Of a DNA stretch of 64,000 bases, positions 1-9,800 are shown in pieces. The DNA is taken from positions 1 through 64,000 of the forward strand of contig JAQGNE010000080.1 in the NCBI GenBank assembly GCA_028291985.1, in the 5' to 3' direction. The position numbers were made by a program, and so were the translations under genes. Numbering within the stretch: the stretch's first letter is position 1; each line of letters begins with the position of its first letter. The notes under the pieces were generated by a model that was given only the letters and a program-made list of their open reading frames with translations, made no database searches and was not told the DNA's origin. This DNA comes from Polaromonas sp. GTDB lineage: Bacteria > Pseudomonadota > Gammaproteobacteria > Burkholderiales > Burkholderiaceae_C.

Positions 1-326
1 CGCGTCCGATGCGAAGCGAGCCTCCCCGCTCCCGAGCCCGCCTGCCCCGTCCTGGCTGGGCCTGCGCAAGGGGCGCAAACCCGGATCAGGGCTGCAGTTG
101 TCCGAGCCGCCGGCGAGTTCTGCAGACCCCCGGTTTTCGACCCTTTCGCAGGTCGCCCGTAGGGCCCCGGACTGCGGGTCGCCTTTTCTTGGTTTACTGT
201 CTTTTGGCGAAGCAAAGAAATGGGACTTGCCGCCGGGCAACCCCCGGCCAGCAGCCTCAAAACATCGCGCGATCAACCAATCACTACGGCCTCAAAAAAC
301 CAAGCCCGTACAGCACCGGCAAAAAC
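1..326. repeat. Intergenic region with R2-type dispersed repeat (copy 1)
   Basis: I see no convincing gene here; the two track ORFs have no recognisable domain. From about 170 the sequence runs through 'ggtttactgtcttttggcg', 'gacttgccgccggg', 'ccagcagcctcaaaa' and 'aaacgctacgctttca'. The same ordered blocks recur diverged at about 58410-58545. Both copies end in the block 'aacgctacgctttca' followed by 'tagct'. At this copy that block leads directly into an R1-type repeat. I read it as a dispersed non-coding element. Confidence 0.55.
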
Positions 327-390
327 GCTACGCTTTCAATAGCTATAACCCAAGGTAATACCTGGGCTACCACCCTAAAAGGTTAAAATT
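327..390 (+). repeat. R1 short interspersed repeat, copy 1
   Basis: The core 'gctacgctttcaatagct' is followed by a variable stretch, then 'gggctaccaccctaaaa'. This is the R1 layout shared with eleven other sites here: GCTAT, short spacer, ATAGC, about 20 nt, GGGCT, two bases, aGGC, then a T-rich or A-rich tail. It lies just downstream of the binding-protein gene, which is on the minus strand and ends at 406. Confidence 0.6.
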
Positions 391-405
391 CCGCTAGACG
401 AACTA

Positions 406-1548
406 TCAGGTACGAATCCGCCCATCCCCCGTCAACATCGACATTTCCACAAACGTCGATGCCACATGGTTGGTAGGACTGAAATTCACCTGAAACCCGC
501 CAAAACTCTGCGCGCCCATGCTTTCCAGCCCTGCAATCAGCGTCTCACGCGTGGCCCTCGGGCCGGCCCGTCTCAGGCCATCCACCAACACCCGCGCTGC
601 AACATAGCCTTCCATGCTGGAAAAGTTGGCCTGCGCATCCTTGCCGCCGGCCTTGACGATTTCTATGAACTCGCGCGCGATGGGACGGGCCGGGTTGTAG
701 GGCGAGGGCATGACCTGGCAGACCACGACACCGGCACCGTCTTTGCCCAGCTCATCCGACAGCGCCTGCGTGCCCACAAACGACACGTTGTAGAACGTGC
801 CGCCGTAGCCTGCCTTGCGCGCCTGGCGGATGAATTCGGCGCAGGCCTTGTAGGCGCCTACCTGAACAATCGCTTCCGGCATGGCGCCGACCAGCGTCTT
901 GACGGCCTGCGCCACGTCGACGGTGTTGCGCTCCACGGTGGCTTGCGCGGTGGGTTTGAGGCCAAGCCCTGCCAGCGCCAGCGTGACACCGTCCAGGCCT
1001 GCCTTGCCGTACGCATCGTTCTGGTAGAACACGCCAAACTTCTTCAAGCCCAGCATGTGCATCTGCTTGACGATCAGTGCGGTTTCGTCGTTATAGGAAG
1101 CCCGCACATGAAAGGCATAGCGGTTGAACGGTGCGCGCAGGCCCATGGCGCCGGTAAAAGGGGCAAAGAAAGGGGTTTTTTCCTTGATCGCCAGCGGCAG
1201 GGCGGCAAGGCTGGTGGGTGTGCCGATATAGCCAAACAGCGCAAACACGTCTTCTGCCAGCAGCTTGCGTGTATTTTCGGCGCAGCGGTCGGGCTCATAG
1301 CCGTCGTCCAGCTGGCGGATCTCAATCAGTCGCTTGTTGACACCGCCCTGGGCATTGATCTGGTCAAAGTAGAGCTTTGCCCCTTGGTAAAACTGGATGC
1401 CCAGCTGGGCAGCGGGGCCGGTGAAGGCAGCCGACTGTCCCAGAATGATTTTCCCTTCGGTATCAGCGCGGGCAACATTGACGCCGGCGAGCATGGCTGC
1501 GCCGGTGGAAATAGAGAAGGTGCGGCGGTTTATGGTCATCGCTGGCAT
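406..1548 (-). CDS. ABC transporter periplasmic binding protein (branched-chain amino acid type)
   Basis: This is a periplasmic solute-binding protein of the Peripla_BP_6/LivK family, 380 aa, typical for the family. The N-terminus 'NRRTFS' followed by a hydrophobic stretch and 'ARA' looks like a Tat-type export signal. The mature part opens with 'IILGQSAAFTGPAAQLG', the usual first strand and ligand loop. Family members deliver amino acids, amides or aromatic acids to LivHMGF-type permeases. No permease or ATPase gene adjoins it, so it is an orphan that may share a transporter encoded elsewhere. It is divergent from the molybdopterin oxidoreductase across about 150 bp that should hold both promoters. 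The ligand cannot be read from the sequence. Confidence 0.9.
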   Translation of the reverse strand: MPAMTINRRTFSISTGAAMLAGVNVARADTEGKIILGQSAAFTGPAAQLGIQFYQGAKLYFDQINAQGGVNKRLIEIRQLDDGYEPDRCAENTRKLLAEDVFALFGYIGTPTSLAALPLAIKEKTPFFAPFTGAMGLRAPFNRYAFHVRASYNDETALIVKQMHMLGLKKFGVFYQNDAYGKAGLDGVTLALAGLGLKPTAQATVERNTVDVAQAVKTLVGAMPEAIVQVGAYKACAEFIRQARKAGYGGTFYNVSFVGTQALSDELGKDGAGVVVCQVMPSPYNPARPIAREFIEIVKAGGKDAQANFSSMEGYVAARVLVDGLRRAGPRATRETLIAGLESMGAQSFGGFQVNFSPTNHVASTFVEMSMLTGDGRIRT

Positions 1549-1700
1549 TTTGATCTGACAAGCTCATCATGAAGTTACATAAAAGTAACAGTTTGATTCA
1601 GCCCGCAAAAACTGATGAATAAATTGCGGAATTTTGGAGTTTGTTGATGTTCTAAAACCACGAAAGTCTTCGGGCTAACCGGTGCAGGTAGAGTCAAGCC

Positions 1701-3887
1701 ATGACCGTTTTCACCAGTTTGGACCCCCGCATGGATCCTCAGGCCACCACACCGGTACCGGTAGTTCAGCCGGTGCTTGCGGTGCGGGGTGCCTGTCCGC
1801 ATGATTGCCCTGACACCTGCGCGCTGGTCACAACGGTAGAAAACGGAGTTGCGGTGCGGGTACAGGGCAATGCCGCTCATCCGCAGACCGCCGGCGTACT
1901 GTGCGCCAAGGTGGCCCGTTATACCGAACGCACTTACCACCCCGATCGCGTGCTGCAGCCGCTGCGGCGCAGCGGCCCCAAGGGCTCGGGACAGTTTGAG
2001 CCAGTCAGCTGGGATGCGGCGCTGGCGGATATCGCCGCCCGGCTGACAAGCATCGCGGCGCGAGACCCCCAGGCCATCATGCCCTACAGCTATGCCGGCA
2101 CCATGGGTCTGGTGCAGGCCGAAAGTATGTCCGCGCGGTTTTTCAACCGGCTGGGCGCATCCTTGCTGGACCGCACCATCTGCTCTGCAGCCGGGGGCGA
2201 AGGCTTTGCGCAAACGCTGGGCGGCAAGGTCGGCATGAAGGTTGAGTTTTTTGCCGAGTCCAGGCTCATCATCATCTGGGGCAGCAACTCGATCACCAGC
2301 AACCTGCACTTCTGGCGCTATGCGCAGCAAGCCAAACGGGACGGCGCAAAACTCGTCTGCATCGACCCGCGCAAAAGCGAAACCGCTGAAAAATGCCATG
2401 AACACATCGCGCTGCTGCCAGGCACCGATGCTGCGCTGGCCTTTGCGCTGATGCATGAACTCATCGCCAATGACTGGCTGGACCATGATTACATTGCCCG
2501 CCACACGCTGGGCTGGGAAGCCTTGCGGCAACGTGCACTGGACTGGCCGCCCGAGCGCGCAGCCGACGTGTGCGGCGTGCCTGTCGAGCAGATCAGAAGC
2601 CTGGCGCGCGACTACGGGCAGTGCTTCAGCAGTGGCGAGCCAGCCGCCATACGGCTCAACTACGGCATGCAGCGCGTTCGTGGTGGCGGCAATGCCGCGC
2701 GGGCGGTGGCCTGCCTGCCGGCGCTGATCGGCGCGTGGCGGCACCGGGCCGGCGGCGTGCTGCTCAGCGCCTCGGGCATGTTCCCTGTCGACAGGCAGGC
2801 GCTTCAGCGGCCAGACCTGCTGGCGGGCCGCACGCCCCGCACCCTCAACATGAGCACGATCGGCAACGACCTGCTGGCCGATACCTCGCCTGCTTTCGGG
2901 CCGAAGGTTGAGGCGTTGATCGTCTACAACAGCAACCCGGTTGCAGTGGCGCCGGAATCAGGCAAGGTGGTTGAGGGTTTTGCCCGCGACGACCTGTTCA
3001 CTGTGGTACTGGAGCACTTTCAGACCGACACCGCCGACTATGCCGACTACATCCTGCCAGCCACCACCCAGCTGGAGCACTGGGATGTGCACTATTCATA
3101 CGGCCATACCGATGTGCTGCTGAACCGGCCTGCCGTCGCGCCGCTCGGCCAGGCGCTGCCCAACACCGGCATCTTCAGGCGCCTGGCCCGGCAGATGGGT
3201 TTTACCGACCCCTGCTTTGCTGACAGTGATGAGGCGTTGTGCCGCGCAGCTTACGGTGAGCGGGTTGACTTCAATACGCTGCTGGACAAAGGCTTTGCCA
3301 GTCTGCAGATTGCCGACGCGCCATTTGCCGATGGCGGCTTTCCAACGCCTTCGGGCAAGTGCGAGTTTTTCAGCGCCCGCCTCAAGGCCCAGGGACTGGA
3401 CGGCCTGCCCGACCATGTGCCAAATCACGAGCCCTGGGGCAGATCCGGCGCCTTTCCGCTGGCGATGATTTCCCCGCCAGCGCGCAATTTCATGAACTCG
3501 ACCTTTGTCAACGTCAAAAGCCTGCGTGACATGGAAGGTGAGCCGGTGCTGGAGCTGCATGCCGACGACGCGGCTGCACGCGGTATTGCCAGCGGCGACG
3601 TGGTCACAGTGTTCAACCTGCGCGGCGAATATGTTGTCAGGGCCGAGGTGTCGCCCCGCGCGCGCCCGGGCGTTGTCAACGGCATGGGCATCTGGTGGCG
3701 CAAGCTGAGCCTGGCAGGCGCCAACGTGAACCAGCTTACCAGCCAGCACCTGACGGACCTGGGTGCGGGGCCGGTGTTTTACGACTGCCTGGTGGAAGTC
3801 CGGCGTGCGGATACGCCAGGCACCTCGAACGCGGCATCCAGCGCGAACACCCTGCGTGCGTCTGTGCAGCTGCAACCGGTAGCGTGA
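1701..3887 (+). CDS. Molybdopterin-dependent oxidoreductase with [4Fe-4S] site
   Basis: This is a 728-aa member of the BisC/formate dehydrogenase/DMSO reductase superfamily. Near the N-terminus 'CPHDCPDTC' supplies Cys32, Cys36 and Cys40, and Cys68 in 'GVLCAK' completes a C-x3-C-x3-C-x27-C cluster site. The bis-MGD binding folds follow, and 'RTICSAAGGEGF' sits near the usual metal-ligand region. The C-terminal 'dinucleotide-binding' domain is recognisable around 'ELHADDAAARGIASGDVV'. There is no Tat signal, so it should be cytoplasmic. No small electron-transfer subunit is adjacent, and the substrate cannot be predicted. ATG 1731 (Met11) is a possible alternative start. Its stop overlaps the next gene as GTGA, suggesting translational coupling. 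Confidence 0.9.
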   Translation: MTVFTSLDPRMDPQATTPVPVVQPVLAVRGACPHDCPDTCALVTTVENGVAVRVQGNAAHPQTAGVLCAKVARYTERTYHPDRVLQPLRRSGPKGSGQFEPVSWDAALADIAARLTSIAARDPQAIMPYSYAGTMGLVQAESMSARFFNRLGASLLDRTICSAAGGEGFAQTLGGKVGMKVEFFAESRLIIIWGSNSITSNLHFWRYAQQAKRDGAKLVCIDPRKSETAEKCHEHIALLPGTDAALAFALMHELIANDWLDHDYIARHTLGWEALRQRALDWPPERAADVCGVPVEQIRSLARDYGQCFSSGEPAAIRLNYGMQRVRGGGNAARAVACLPALIGAWRHRAGGVLLSASGMFPVDRQALQRPDLLAGRTPRTLNMSTIGNDLLADTSPAFGPKVEALIVYNSNPVAVAPESGKVVEGFARDDLFTVVLEHFQTDTADYADYILPATTQLEHWDVHYSYGHTDVLLNRPAVAPLGQALPNTGIFRRLARQMGFTDPCFADSDEALCRAAYGERVDFNTLLDKGFASLQIADAPFADGGFPTPSGKCEFFSARLKAQGLDGLPDHVPNHEPWGRSGAFPLAMISPPARNFMNSTFVNVKSLRDMEGEPVLELHADDAAARGIASGDVVTVFNLRGEYVVRAEVSPRARPGVVNGMGIWWRKLSLAGANVNQLTSQHLTDLGAGPVFYDCLVEVRRADTPGTSNAASSANTLRASVQLQPVA

Positions 3888-5086
3888 AAACGCCGTTTTC
3901 CTTGCGATGGGCTGGCGTGTCCGCCGCGCTGTTCGGCGCGCTGGGCATCGCCAGCCTGGCTGGTTGTGCCGGTCCCGGTTACTACTGGCAATCGGTCAGC
4001 GGCCACCTGCACATGCTCAACCTCGCCAGGCCTGTTGATGAAGTCATGGCAGACCCGAAAACCTCTGCCAAGGTCAAGGACCGGCTGGCGCTGAGCCAGC
4101 GCATCCGCAGCTTTGCCGCGGACGAACTGAAGCTGCCCGACAACCCGAGCTACCGACGCTACGCCGACCTGCACCGCAATGCGGTCGTCTGGAACGTGGT
4201 GGCTGCACCGGCGTTTTCCCTGAAACTGAAAACCTGGTGTTTTCCGGTCACCGGCTGCGTCGGCTACCGCGGCTATTTTGACGAAAGCCAGGCGCGCCAG
4301 GAAGCCGAACGGCTGAGGGCGGATGGCCTTGAAGTCACTGTTTATGGCGTACCGGCGTACTCCACGCTTGGCTGGATGAACTGGGCCGGCGGCGACCCGC
4401 TGCTCAATACCTTCATCAACTACCCGGAAGGCGAACTGGCGCGGCTGATCTTTCACGAGCTCGCCCATCAGGTGGTGTACGCGTCGGGCGACACCATGTT
4501 CAATGAATCGTTTGCCACGGCCGTCGAGCGCCTGGGCAGCCAGCGCTGGCTCCAGTCGTCGGCCAATGCGGCTGCACGCGCCGAATACGCGGCTTTTGAC
4601 CAGCGCCGTCAGGCCTTTCGCGCGCTGGCGCTGGCCACCCGGCGCGAATTGCAGGCAATTTATGGTGTTGATGCATCAAACAGGCCTCTAGCCCAGAAGC
4701 GGTCAGGGCATACAGCTATTAAAGGCATAGCAAATGACCTATGGGACACGAACGACACCCCGGTCGCCAGGCAAAAGGCAAAAGAGGCCAAAGATGCCGC
4801 CATGCAACGCTTCAGGGACAGCTACGCAGCGCTGAAAGCCAGCTGGGGCGGTTATGCGGGTTACGACCCCTGGGTGGCGCGAGCGAACAACGCGGCCTTC
4901 GGCGCGCAGGCGACCTATGACGAGCTTGTGCCCGGTTTTGAATCCTTGTTCGCGCGTGAAGGCCACGACTGGCAGCGGTTTTATGATGCCGTCAGGCAAC
5001 TTGCAAAGCTGCCCAAGGACAAGCGCCATGATGTCTTGATGCGTGATGCCCTGATAACGAACCCAACGGAGAAACTCAATGGCTGA
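3884..5086 (+). CDS. Predicted lipoprotein zinc aminopeptidase (Aminopep family)
   Basis: This matches the 'predicted aminopeptidase' family (COG4324/PF10023). I start it at GTG 3884, which overlaps the upstream TGA, rather than at the track start 3695. From there the protein begins 'VKTPFSLRWAG' and has a signal peptide with lipobox 'LAGC', so it is probably membrane-anchored. 'FHELAHQ' gives the HExxH zinc motif, followed by 'NESFATAVE' with a further acidic ligand. About 400 aa. Residues around 260-285 ('GVDASNRPLAQ...KGIAND') are encoded by a copy of the intergenic R1 repeat, read through in frame. It may still be active, because the insert lies after the metal site. Its overlap with the oxidoreductase stop may be only compact packing. 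Confidence 0.85.
   Translation: MKTPFSLRWAGVSAALFGALGIASLAGCAGPGYYWQSVSGHLHMLNLARPVDEVMADPKTSAKVKDRLALSQRIRSFAADELKLPDNPSYRRYADLHRNAVVWNVVAAPAFSLKLKTWCFPVTGCVGYRGYFDESQARQEAERLRADGLEVTVYGVPAYSTLGWMNWAGGDPLLNTFINYPEGELARLIFHELAHQVVYASGDTMFNESFATAVERLGSQRWLQSSANAAARAEYAAFDQRRQAFRALALATRRELQAIYGVDASNRPLAQKRSGHTAIKGIANDLWDTNDTPVARQKAKEAKDAAMQRFRDSYAALKASWGGYAGYDPWVARANNAAFGAQATYDELVPGFESLFAREGHDWQRFYDAVRQLAKLPKDKRHDVLMRDALITNPTEKLNG
4659..4735 (-). repeat. R1 repeat copy 2, inside the aminopeptidase gene
   Basis: On the plus strand the segment reads 'ttgatgcatcaaacaggcctctagccc', then 'acagctattaaaggcatagc'. This is the reverse complement of the R1 layout (GCTAT...ATAGC, then GGGCT..AGGC, then a T-rich tail). 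All other recognised copies are intergenic or at a gene end. This one lies within an open reading frame and keeps it open. Confidence 0.7.
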
Positions 5087-5459
5087 TATCCACATCGAGC
5101 GCCAGCATGGCATGAGCCTGGCGCAGGCACGCAAAGCGGCCTTTCAATGGGCTGAGCAGGCCGAGCAGAAGTTCGACATGGAATGCACCTACGAAGAAGG
5201 CGCTGATTGCGATGCCGTGAGCTTCAAACGCTCCGGCGTGACAGGCACGCTGACGGTGGATGCGAAAACCTTCGAGCTGCAGGCCAAGCTGGGCTTCCTG
5301 CTCGGGGCCTTCAGGGAAAAAATCGAAGGCGAGATCGTCAAGAACCTTGATGCGCTCATAGCAGGCCATCCGGCGCACAAGGCGCACAAGACAGCGGCCA
5401 AAGCGGCAGAAAAGCCGGCTGCAAAAAAAACTCCTCGAAAAAGCAAACCTGCGGCCTGA
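5079..5459 (+). CDS. Polyhydroxyalkanoic acid system family protein
   Basis: A 126-aa protein starting 'MADIHIERQHGMSLAQAR', the characteristic opening of the PHA-system family (PF09650), a small cytoplasmic protein found near PHA granule genes. The middle part 'GVTGTLTVDAKTFELQAKLGFLLGAF' is the conserved beta-rich core, resembling a polyketide-cyclase-like fold. The C-terminus from about residue 105 is a Lys/Ala/Pro tail ('KTAAKAAEKPAAKKTPRKSK') like phasin-associated or histone-H1-like tails. The gene overlaps the aminopeptidase stop by 8 bp. The molecular function of the family is not well defined. Confidence 0.88.
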   Translation: MADIHIERQHGMSLAQARKAAFQWAEQAEQKFDMECTYEEGADCDAVSFKRSGVTGTLTVDAKTFELQAKLGFLLGAFREKIEGEIVKNLDALIAGHPAHKAHKTAAKAAEKPAAKKTPRKSKPAA

Positions 5460-5508
5460 CAACCTTGACAGGTGGACAACCGGTTCTACCCATCACACAC
5501 TTGACCCT

Positions 5509-6840
5509 ATGACAGCATCCTCACCTGCATACCTCTGCCCGAGCGGGCCACTTTCTGGGCTGAAGGTGCTTGAGCTCGGCCAGTTGATTGCCGGGCCGTT
5601 TGCCGCCAGGACACTGGCCGACTTTGGGGCCGATGTCATCAAGATCGAACCGCCGCCAGACGCTGGCCAGCCGGGCTCCAGCGGCGGTGACCCTTTGCGC
5701 AAGTGGCGCCTGCTGAAGGACGGAACATCGGTCTGGTGGCAGGTCCAGTCGCGCAACAAGCGCTCGGTGGCGCTGGACCTCAAACAGGCCGAGGCCCAGG
5801 ACATCGTGCGGTCGCTGGCTGCCGAATCCGACGTGCTGATCGAGAACTTCCGGCCGGGCGCCATGGAGGCCTGGGGCCTGGGCCCCGAGGAGCTGATGGC
5901 CCGAAACCCGCGTCTGATCGTGCTGCGCATCAGCGGGTATGGCCAGACCGGCCCGTACCGCGACAGGCCGGGCTTCGGGGTCGTGGCCGAGGCCATGGGC
6001 GGGCTGCGCCACCTGACCGCCGAACCAGGCCGCGTGCCGGTGCGTGTCGGCGTCAGCATAGGCGACACGCTGGCGGCTCTGCATGGTGTGATCGGCGTGC
6101 TGATGGCGCTGCATCACCGCAGCAAGACGGTTACATCAGAGGTGCCGCACGGGCGCGGACAGGTGATCGACGTGGCGCTCTATGAAGCCGTCTTCAATTG
6201 CATGGAAAGCCTGCTGCCGGAATACAGCGCGTTTGGTGCCGTGCGCGGCGCAGCCGGCAGCGCCCTGCCCGGCATCGCACCCAGCAACGCTTACCTGTGC
6301 AACAGCGACAAGGCCGGCTCCACCGATAACCCCGCCGGTTCCGCGCCTGATCACGCAGGAGGCTCTTACGTGCTGATTGCCGGCAATGGCGACAGCATTT
6401 TCAAGCGGCTGATGAAAGTCATTGGCCGCGACGATCTGGCAGCCGATGCAGCGCTGGCCAACAACGCCGGGCGGGTAGCCCGGGTGCACGAAATTGATGG
6501 CGCGATCGGTGAATGGACCGCGCGCCACTCCGTGGCCGAAGTCCTGGCAGCACTCGACCGGGCGGGCGTGCCCGCAGGCCGCATCTATACCGTTGCCGAC
6601 ATTGCAGCAGACCCGCACTACCAGGCGCGCGGCATGCTGGCGCCCGTCCAGTTGCAGGACGGCAGCGCGCTGGCGGTGCCGGGCGTGGTGCCCAAGTTGT
6701 CGGCCACTCCGGGCGGCCACCGTCGCAACGCCCCCGACCTGGGCCAGGACACCGATGACGTGCTGCGCGAGCTGGGCCTGACGGCCGCGCAAATCCAGGG
6801 CCTGAAAAGCAGGGGCATCGTTGCTGGCGCAACGCCATGA
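5509..6840 (+). CDS. Class III CoA-transferase (CaiB/BaiF family)
   Basis: A 443-aa family III CoA-transferase that moves CoA between acyl-CoA and carboxylate partners through an aspartyl-CoA thioester. The start 'LSGLKVLELGQLIAGPFAARTLADFGADVIKIEPP' is the family signature. The expected catalytic Asp lies in 'VGVSIGDTLAALHG' (about residue 185). 'NFRPGAMEAWGLG' and 'ISGYGQTGPYRDRPGFG' are also typical. Length is normal for the family. It ends in ATGA, overlapping the following hybrid kinase, so the two may be co-translated although their functions look unrelated. The acid substrate cannot be deduced from sequence alone. Confidence 0.93.
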   Translation: MTASSPAYLCPSGPLSGLKVLELGQLIAGPFAARTLADFGADVIKIEPPPDAGQPGSSGGDPLRKWRLLKDGTSVWWQVQSRNKRSVALDLKQAEAQDIVRSLAAESDVLIENFRPGAMEAWGLGPEELMARNPRLIVLRISGYGQTGPYRDRPGFGVVAEAMGGLRHLTAEPGRVPVRVGVSIGDTLAALHGVIGVLMALHHRSKTVTSEVPHGRGQVIDVALYEAVFNCMESLLPEYSAFGAVRGAAGSALPGIAPSNAYLCNSDKAGSTDNPAGSAPDHAGGSYVLIAGNGDSIFKRLMKVIGRDDLAADAALANNAGRVARVHEIDGAIGEWTARHSVAEVLAALDRAGVPAGRIYTVADIAADPHYQARGMLAPVQLQDGSALAVPGVVPKLSATPGGHRRNAPDLGQDTDDVLRELGLTAAQIQGLKSRGIVAGATP

Positions 6841-9800
6841 AGCGCATGAAGTTTTTATCGCCCGAATTGCTGCCGGAATCGCACCCCTTAAGCGTAAGTC
6901 TGCACTACGCCGTCGCGCTAGCAGCTGTTGCTGCTGCGGTACTGCTGCGCTGGATACTGGAGCCCTATCTGCAGGGGTTTTTACCCCTGGTCACGGTATT
7001 TGCCGCTGTGGGCCTCAGCGTCTGGTATGGCGGCTACGGCCCTGCCCTGATGGCTGCTGTGTTGGGTTACGGCTTATGTGCTTTTCTGTTCATGCGTCAG
7101 GACACCGGTGGAGGTTTAGGACAGGCGGGCAGCGCAGCAGCCCTGCTGGCTTTTGCGGCCTCCTGTATGGTCATCGTTGTGGTGGGGGAAAAAGCCCGCG
7201 CCGCGCGGTCAACCCTTCAGCGCGATGAGGCGGAGCGTGTGAAGGTGTTGAGCGAGCTGACCGCCAGTGAACACCGAAGCCGCTCCATCCTGGAGAGCAT
7301 CACTGATTCGTTTTTCTCGCTGAATCACAACTGGTGCTTCGTGTATGTCAATCCGGCAGCCGAGCAACTGCTAGGCCGTCTGGAAGCCGACCTGATTGGC
7401 AAGTCACTGTGGTGTGAATACCCGGGCACCGTTGGCAGCGATATCGAGCAGATGTATCGCCGCGTTGCAGCTGAAGGCGTTACCGGATTCGTCACTGCCT
7501 ACTACGCAGAGCACGATCGTTGGTACGAGATTCGGGCATACGCCGCAGTCGACGGTTTGTCGGTCTACTTCCGTGATGTGACTGACCAAAAGCGCCTGGA
7601 TGAGGTGTTGCGCGCGAGTGAAGAACGCCGTCGAATGGCATTCGACGCAGCAGAGCTGGGTTCGTGGAACATTGACCCTGTAACCCGCGCCCTGACATCC
7701 GACGAGCGCTTTCGAATGGTGTTTTCCGGAAGCAGCGCCGAGCTTACCTATGAGCAGGCAGTAGCAGCCCTGCATCCGGACGACGTTGAGCGCAATCTTG
7801 CTGGCATAGCTTTGGCATTGCGCCCTGAAAATCCGTTGCCCTACGCACAGGAGTACCGGGTCATTCATCCGGATGGGAACCTGCGCTGGGTGCTTGCCAA
7901 GGGCCGGGCAAGCTTCAGCGGCGAAGGCGTTAAACGTCAGCTCATCAGCTTTGATGGAACCGTGGCAGACATTACCGATCGTAAGCAGGCCCAGGAAAAG
8001 TTGAGGCTGAGCGAGGAACGCTTTCGGGCGCTGTTCGATTCGATGGACGAGGGGTTTTGCGTCATCGATGTGATTTTCGATGTGTCCGGGCATCCTGTGG
8101 ACTACCGCTTTCTGGAAATGAACCCTGCCTTCGAACGGCACACCGGCCTGACAAACGCCGTCGGCAAGACGATTCGCGGGCTCGCGCCAGACATGGACGA
8201 TTTCTGGTTTGAAGCTTACGGGCGTGTTGTGACCACCGGTGAGCCCACCCGCTTCGTCCACGAGGCGCCAGCCCTGGGCAGCCGCTGGTTCGATGTTTAC
8301 GCCTTTGGCCTGGGCCACGGCAAGGAACGCAAGGTAGCCGTTCTCTTCAAAGACATCACTGCCCGCAAGCATGCCGAAGACCAGGCGCGGCAGGCTGACG
8401 AGCAGCTGCGCGCGCTGGCTGACAACATGCCGCAGCTGGCGTGGATCACCGAAGCCGGCAGCAACGGCGAGGTCCATTGGTTCAACAAAAGCTGGCTGGC
8501 GTACACCGGCGTATCGGTGGACGACATGAAAGGCGACGGCTGGCGCCAGGTGCACCATCCCGATCACGCTGACCGCGTGGCGCGAAAGTTCGCCTATCAC
8601 GTCAGGAACGGGCTGGAGTGGGAGGACACGTTTCCCCTGCGCTCGCGTGATGGAAGCTACCGCTGGTTTTTGTCGCGCATGAACGTGATCCGGGGCGAAG
8701 GCGGAAAAGTGGCGCGGATCTTTGGCACCGGCACCGACATCACCGAGCAACGCGAAATGGCCGAGCAGTTGAGGCGCCAGGCCGATGCGCTGATCAAGGA
8801 GGACCGCCGCAAGGACGAGTTCTTGGCGACGCTGGCGCATGAGCTCAGGAACCCGCTGGCGCCTATCCGCAATTCGCTGCAGATCGTGCGCATGAAAGCC
8901 CATGACACCGCAACTGTGGAGCAGGCAGCGCGTGTCATGCATCGCCAGCTTTCGCAGATGACCCGGCTGGTAGACGACCTGCTGGACGTCAGCCGCATCA
9001 GTGGCGGCAAAGTGACGCTGCGAAAGGAAAAGATAGAACTGGCAGACGTGATCCGCAGCGCAGTCGAGGCGACCCGACCGCTCTTTGAGGCAAGCGGCGT
9101 ACTGCTGGAGGTGTCGCTGCCCGCCTGTCCCATCTGGCTGGACGCCGACCTGACGCGCATGGCCCAGGTGTTCACCAACCTGCTGAACAACGCTGCCAAA
9201 TTTACCGACAGCGGCGGCCAGGCCAGCCTGACGGCCCGGCTGGAACAGGGCAATGTGCGCGTTAGCGTCAAGGACAGTGGCGTGGGCATCGCCGACCACC
9301 AGATGGAAGGAATTTTCGAAATCTTTGTACAGGGCAACACCGCGCTGGAGCGCTCCCATAGCGGCCTGGGCGTGGGATTGGCCTTGGTGCGGCGGTTCGT
9401 CGAGCTGCATTTGGGCCGGGTCGACGTGCACAGCGACGGCCCTGAAAAAGGCAGTGAATTCACCGTCACCCTGCCAGTGCTGCAGGGCGATAAAGCACCC
9501 GCTTTACCGCGCGTGGAAGTTGTGGCGGAAGCTCCCAAGGCGTTGCGCATTCTGGTGGTGGACGATAACCAGGATGCCGCCAACAGCCTGGCGATGATGC
9601 TGGAGTTGATGGAACATGAAACGCGTACGGTTCACGACGGTTTTGCCGCCCTGGAGTCGGCAGCGTCCTGGCTGCCAGACCTGATCCTGCTAGACATCGG
9701 CATGCCGGGCATGAATGGATACGAGGTGGCGCGCCGCATCCGGCGCCAGCCGTGGGGCGAACGCATGACGCTGTTTGCCTTGACCGGCTGGGGCCAGGAA

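Noticed and set aside
466-1572. Plus-strand ORF of 368 aa antisense to the binding protein
   Set aside because: It lies wholly opposite a well-supported Peripla_BP_6 gene, has low-complexity His/Arg-rich sequence and no domain; a codon-bias shadow.
1575-2744. Minus-strand ORF of 389 aa over the molybdopterin oxidoreductase
   Set aside because: Antisense to a gene with clear cysteine cluster motifs; no recognisable features of its own.
7404-9431. Minus-strand ORF of 675 aa over the multi-PAS kinase
   Set aside because: Unusually long, but exactly antisense to a kinase with all catalytic motifs; high-GC codon use often leaves such open shadows.
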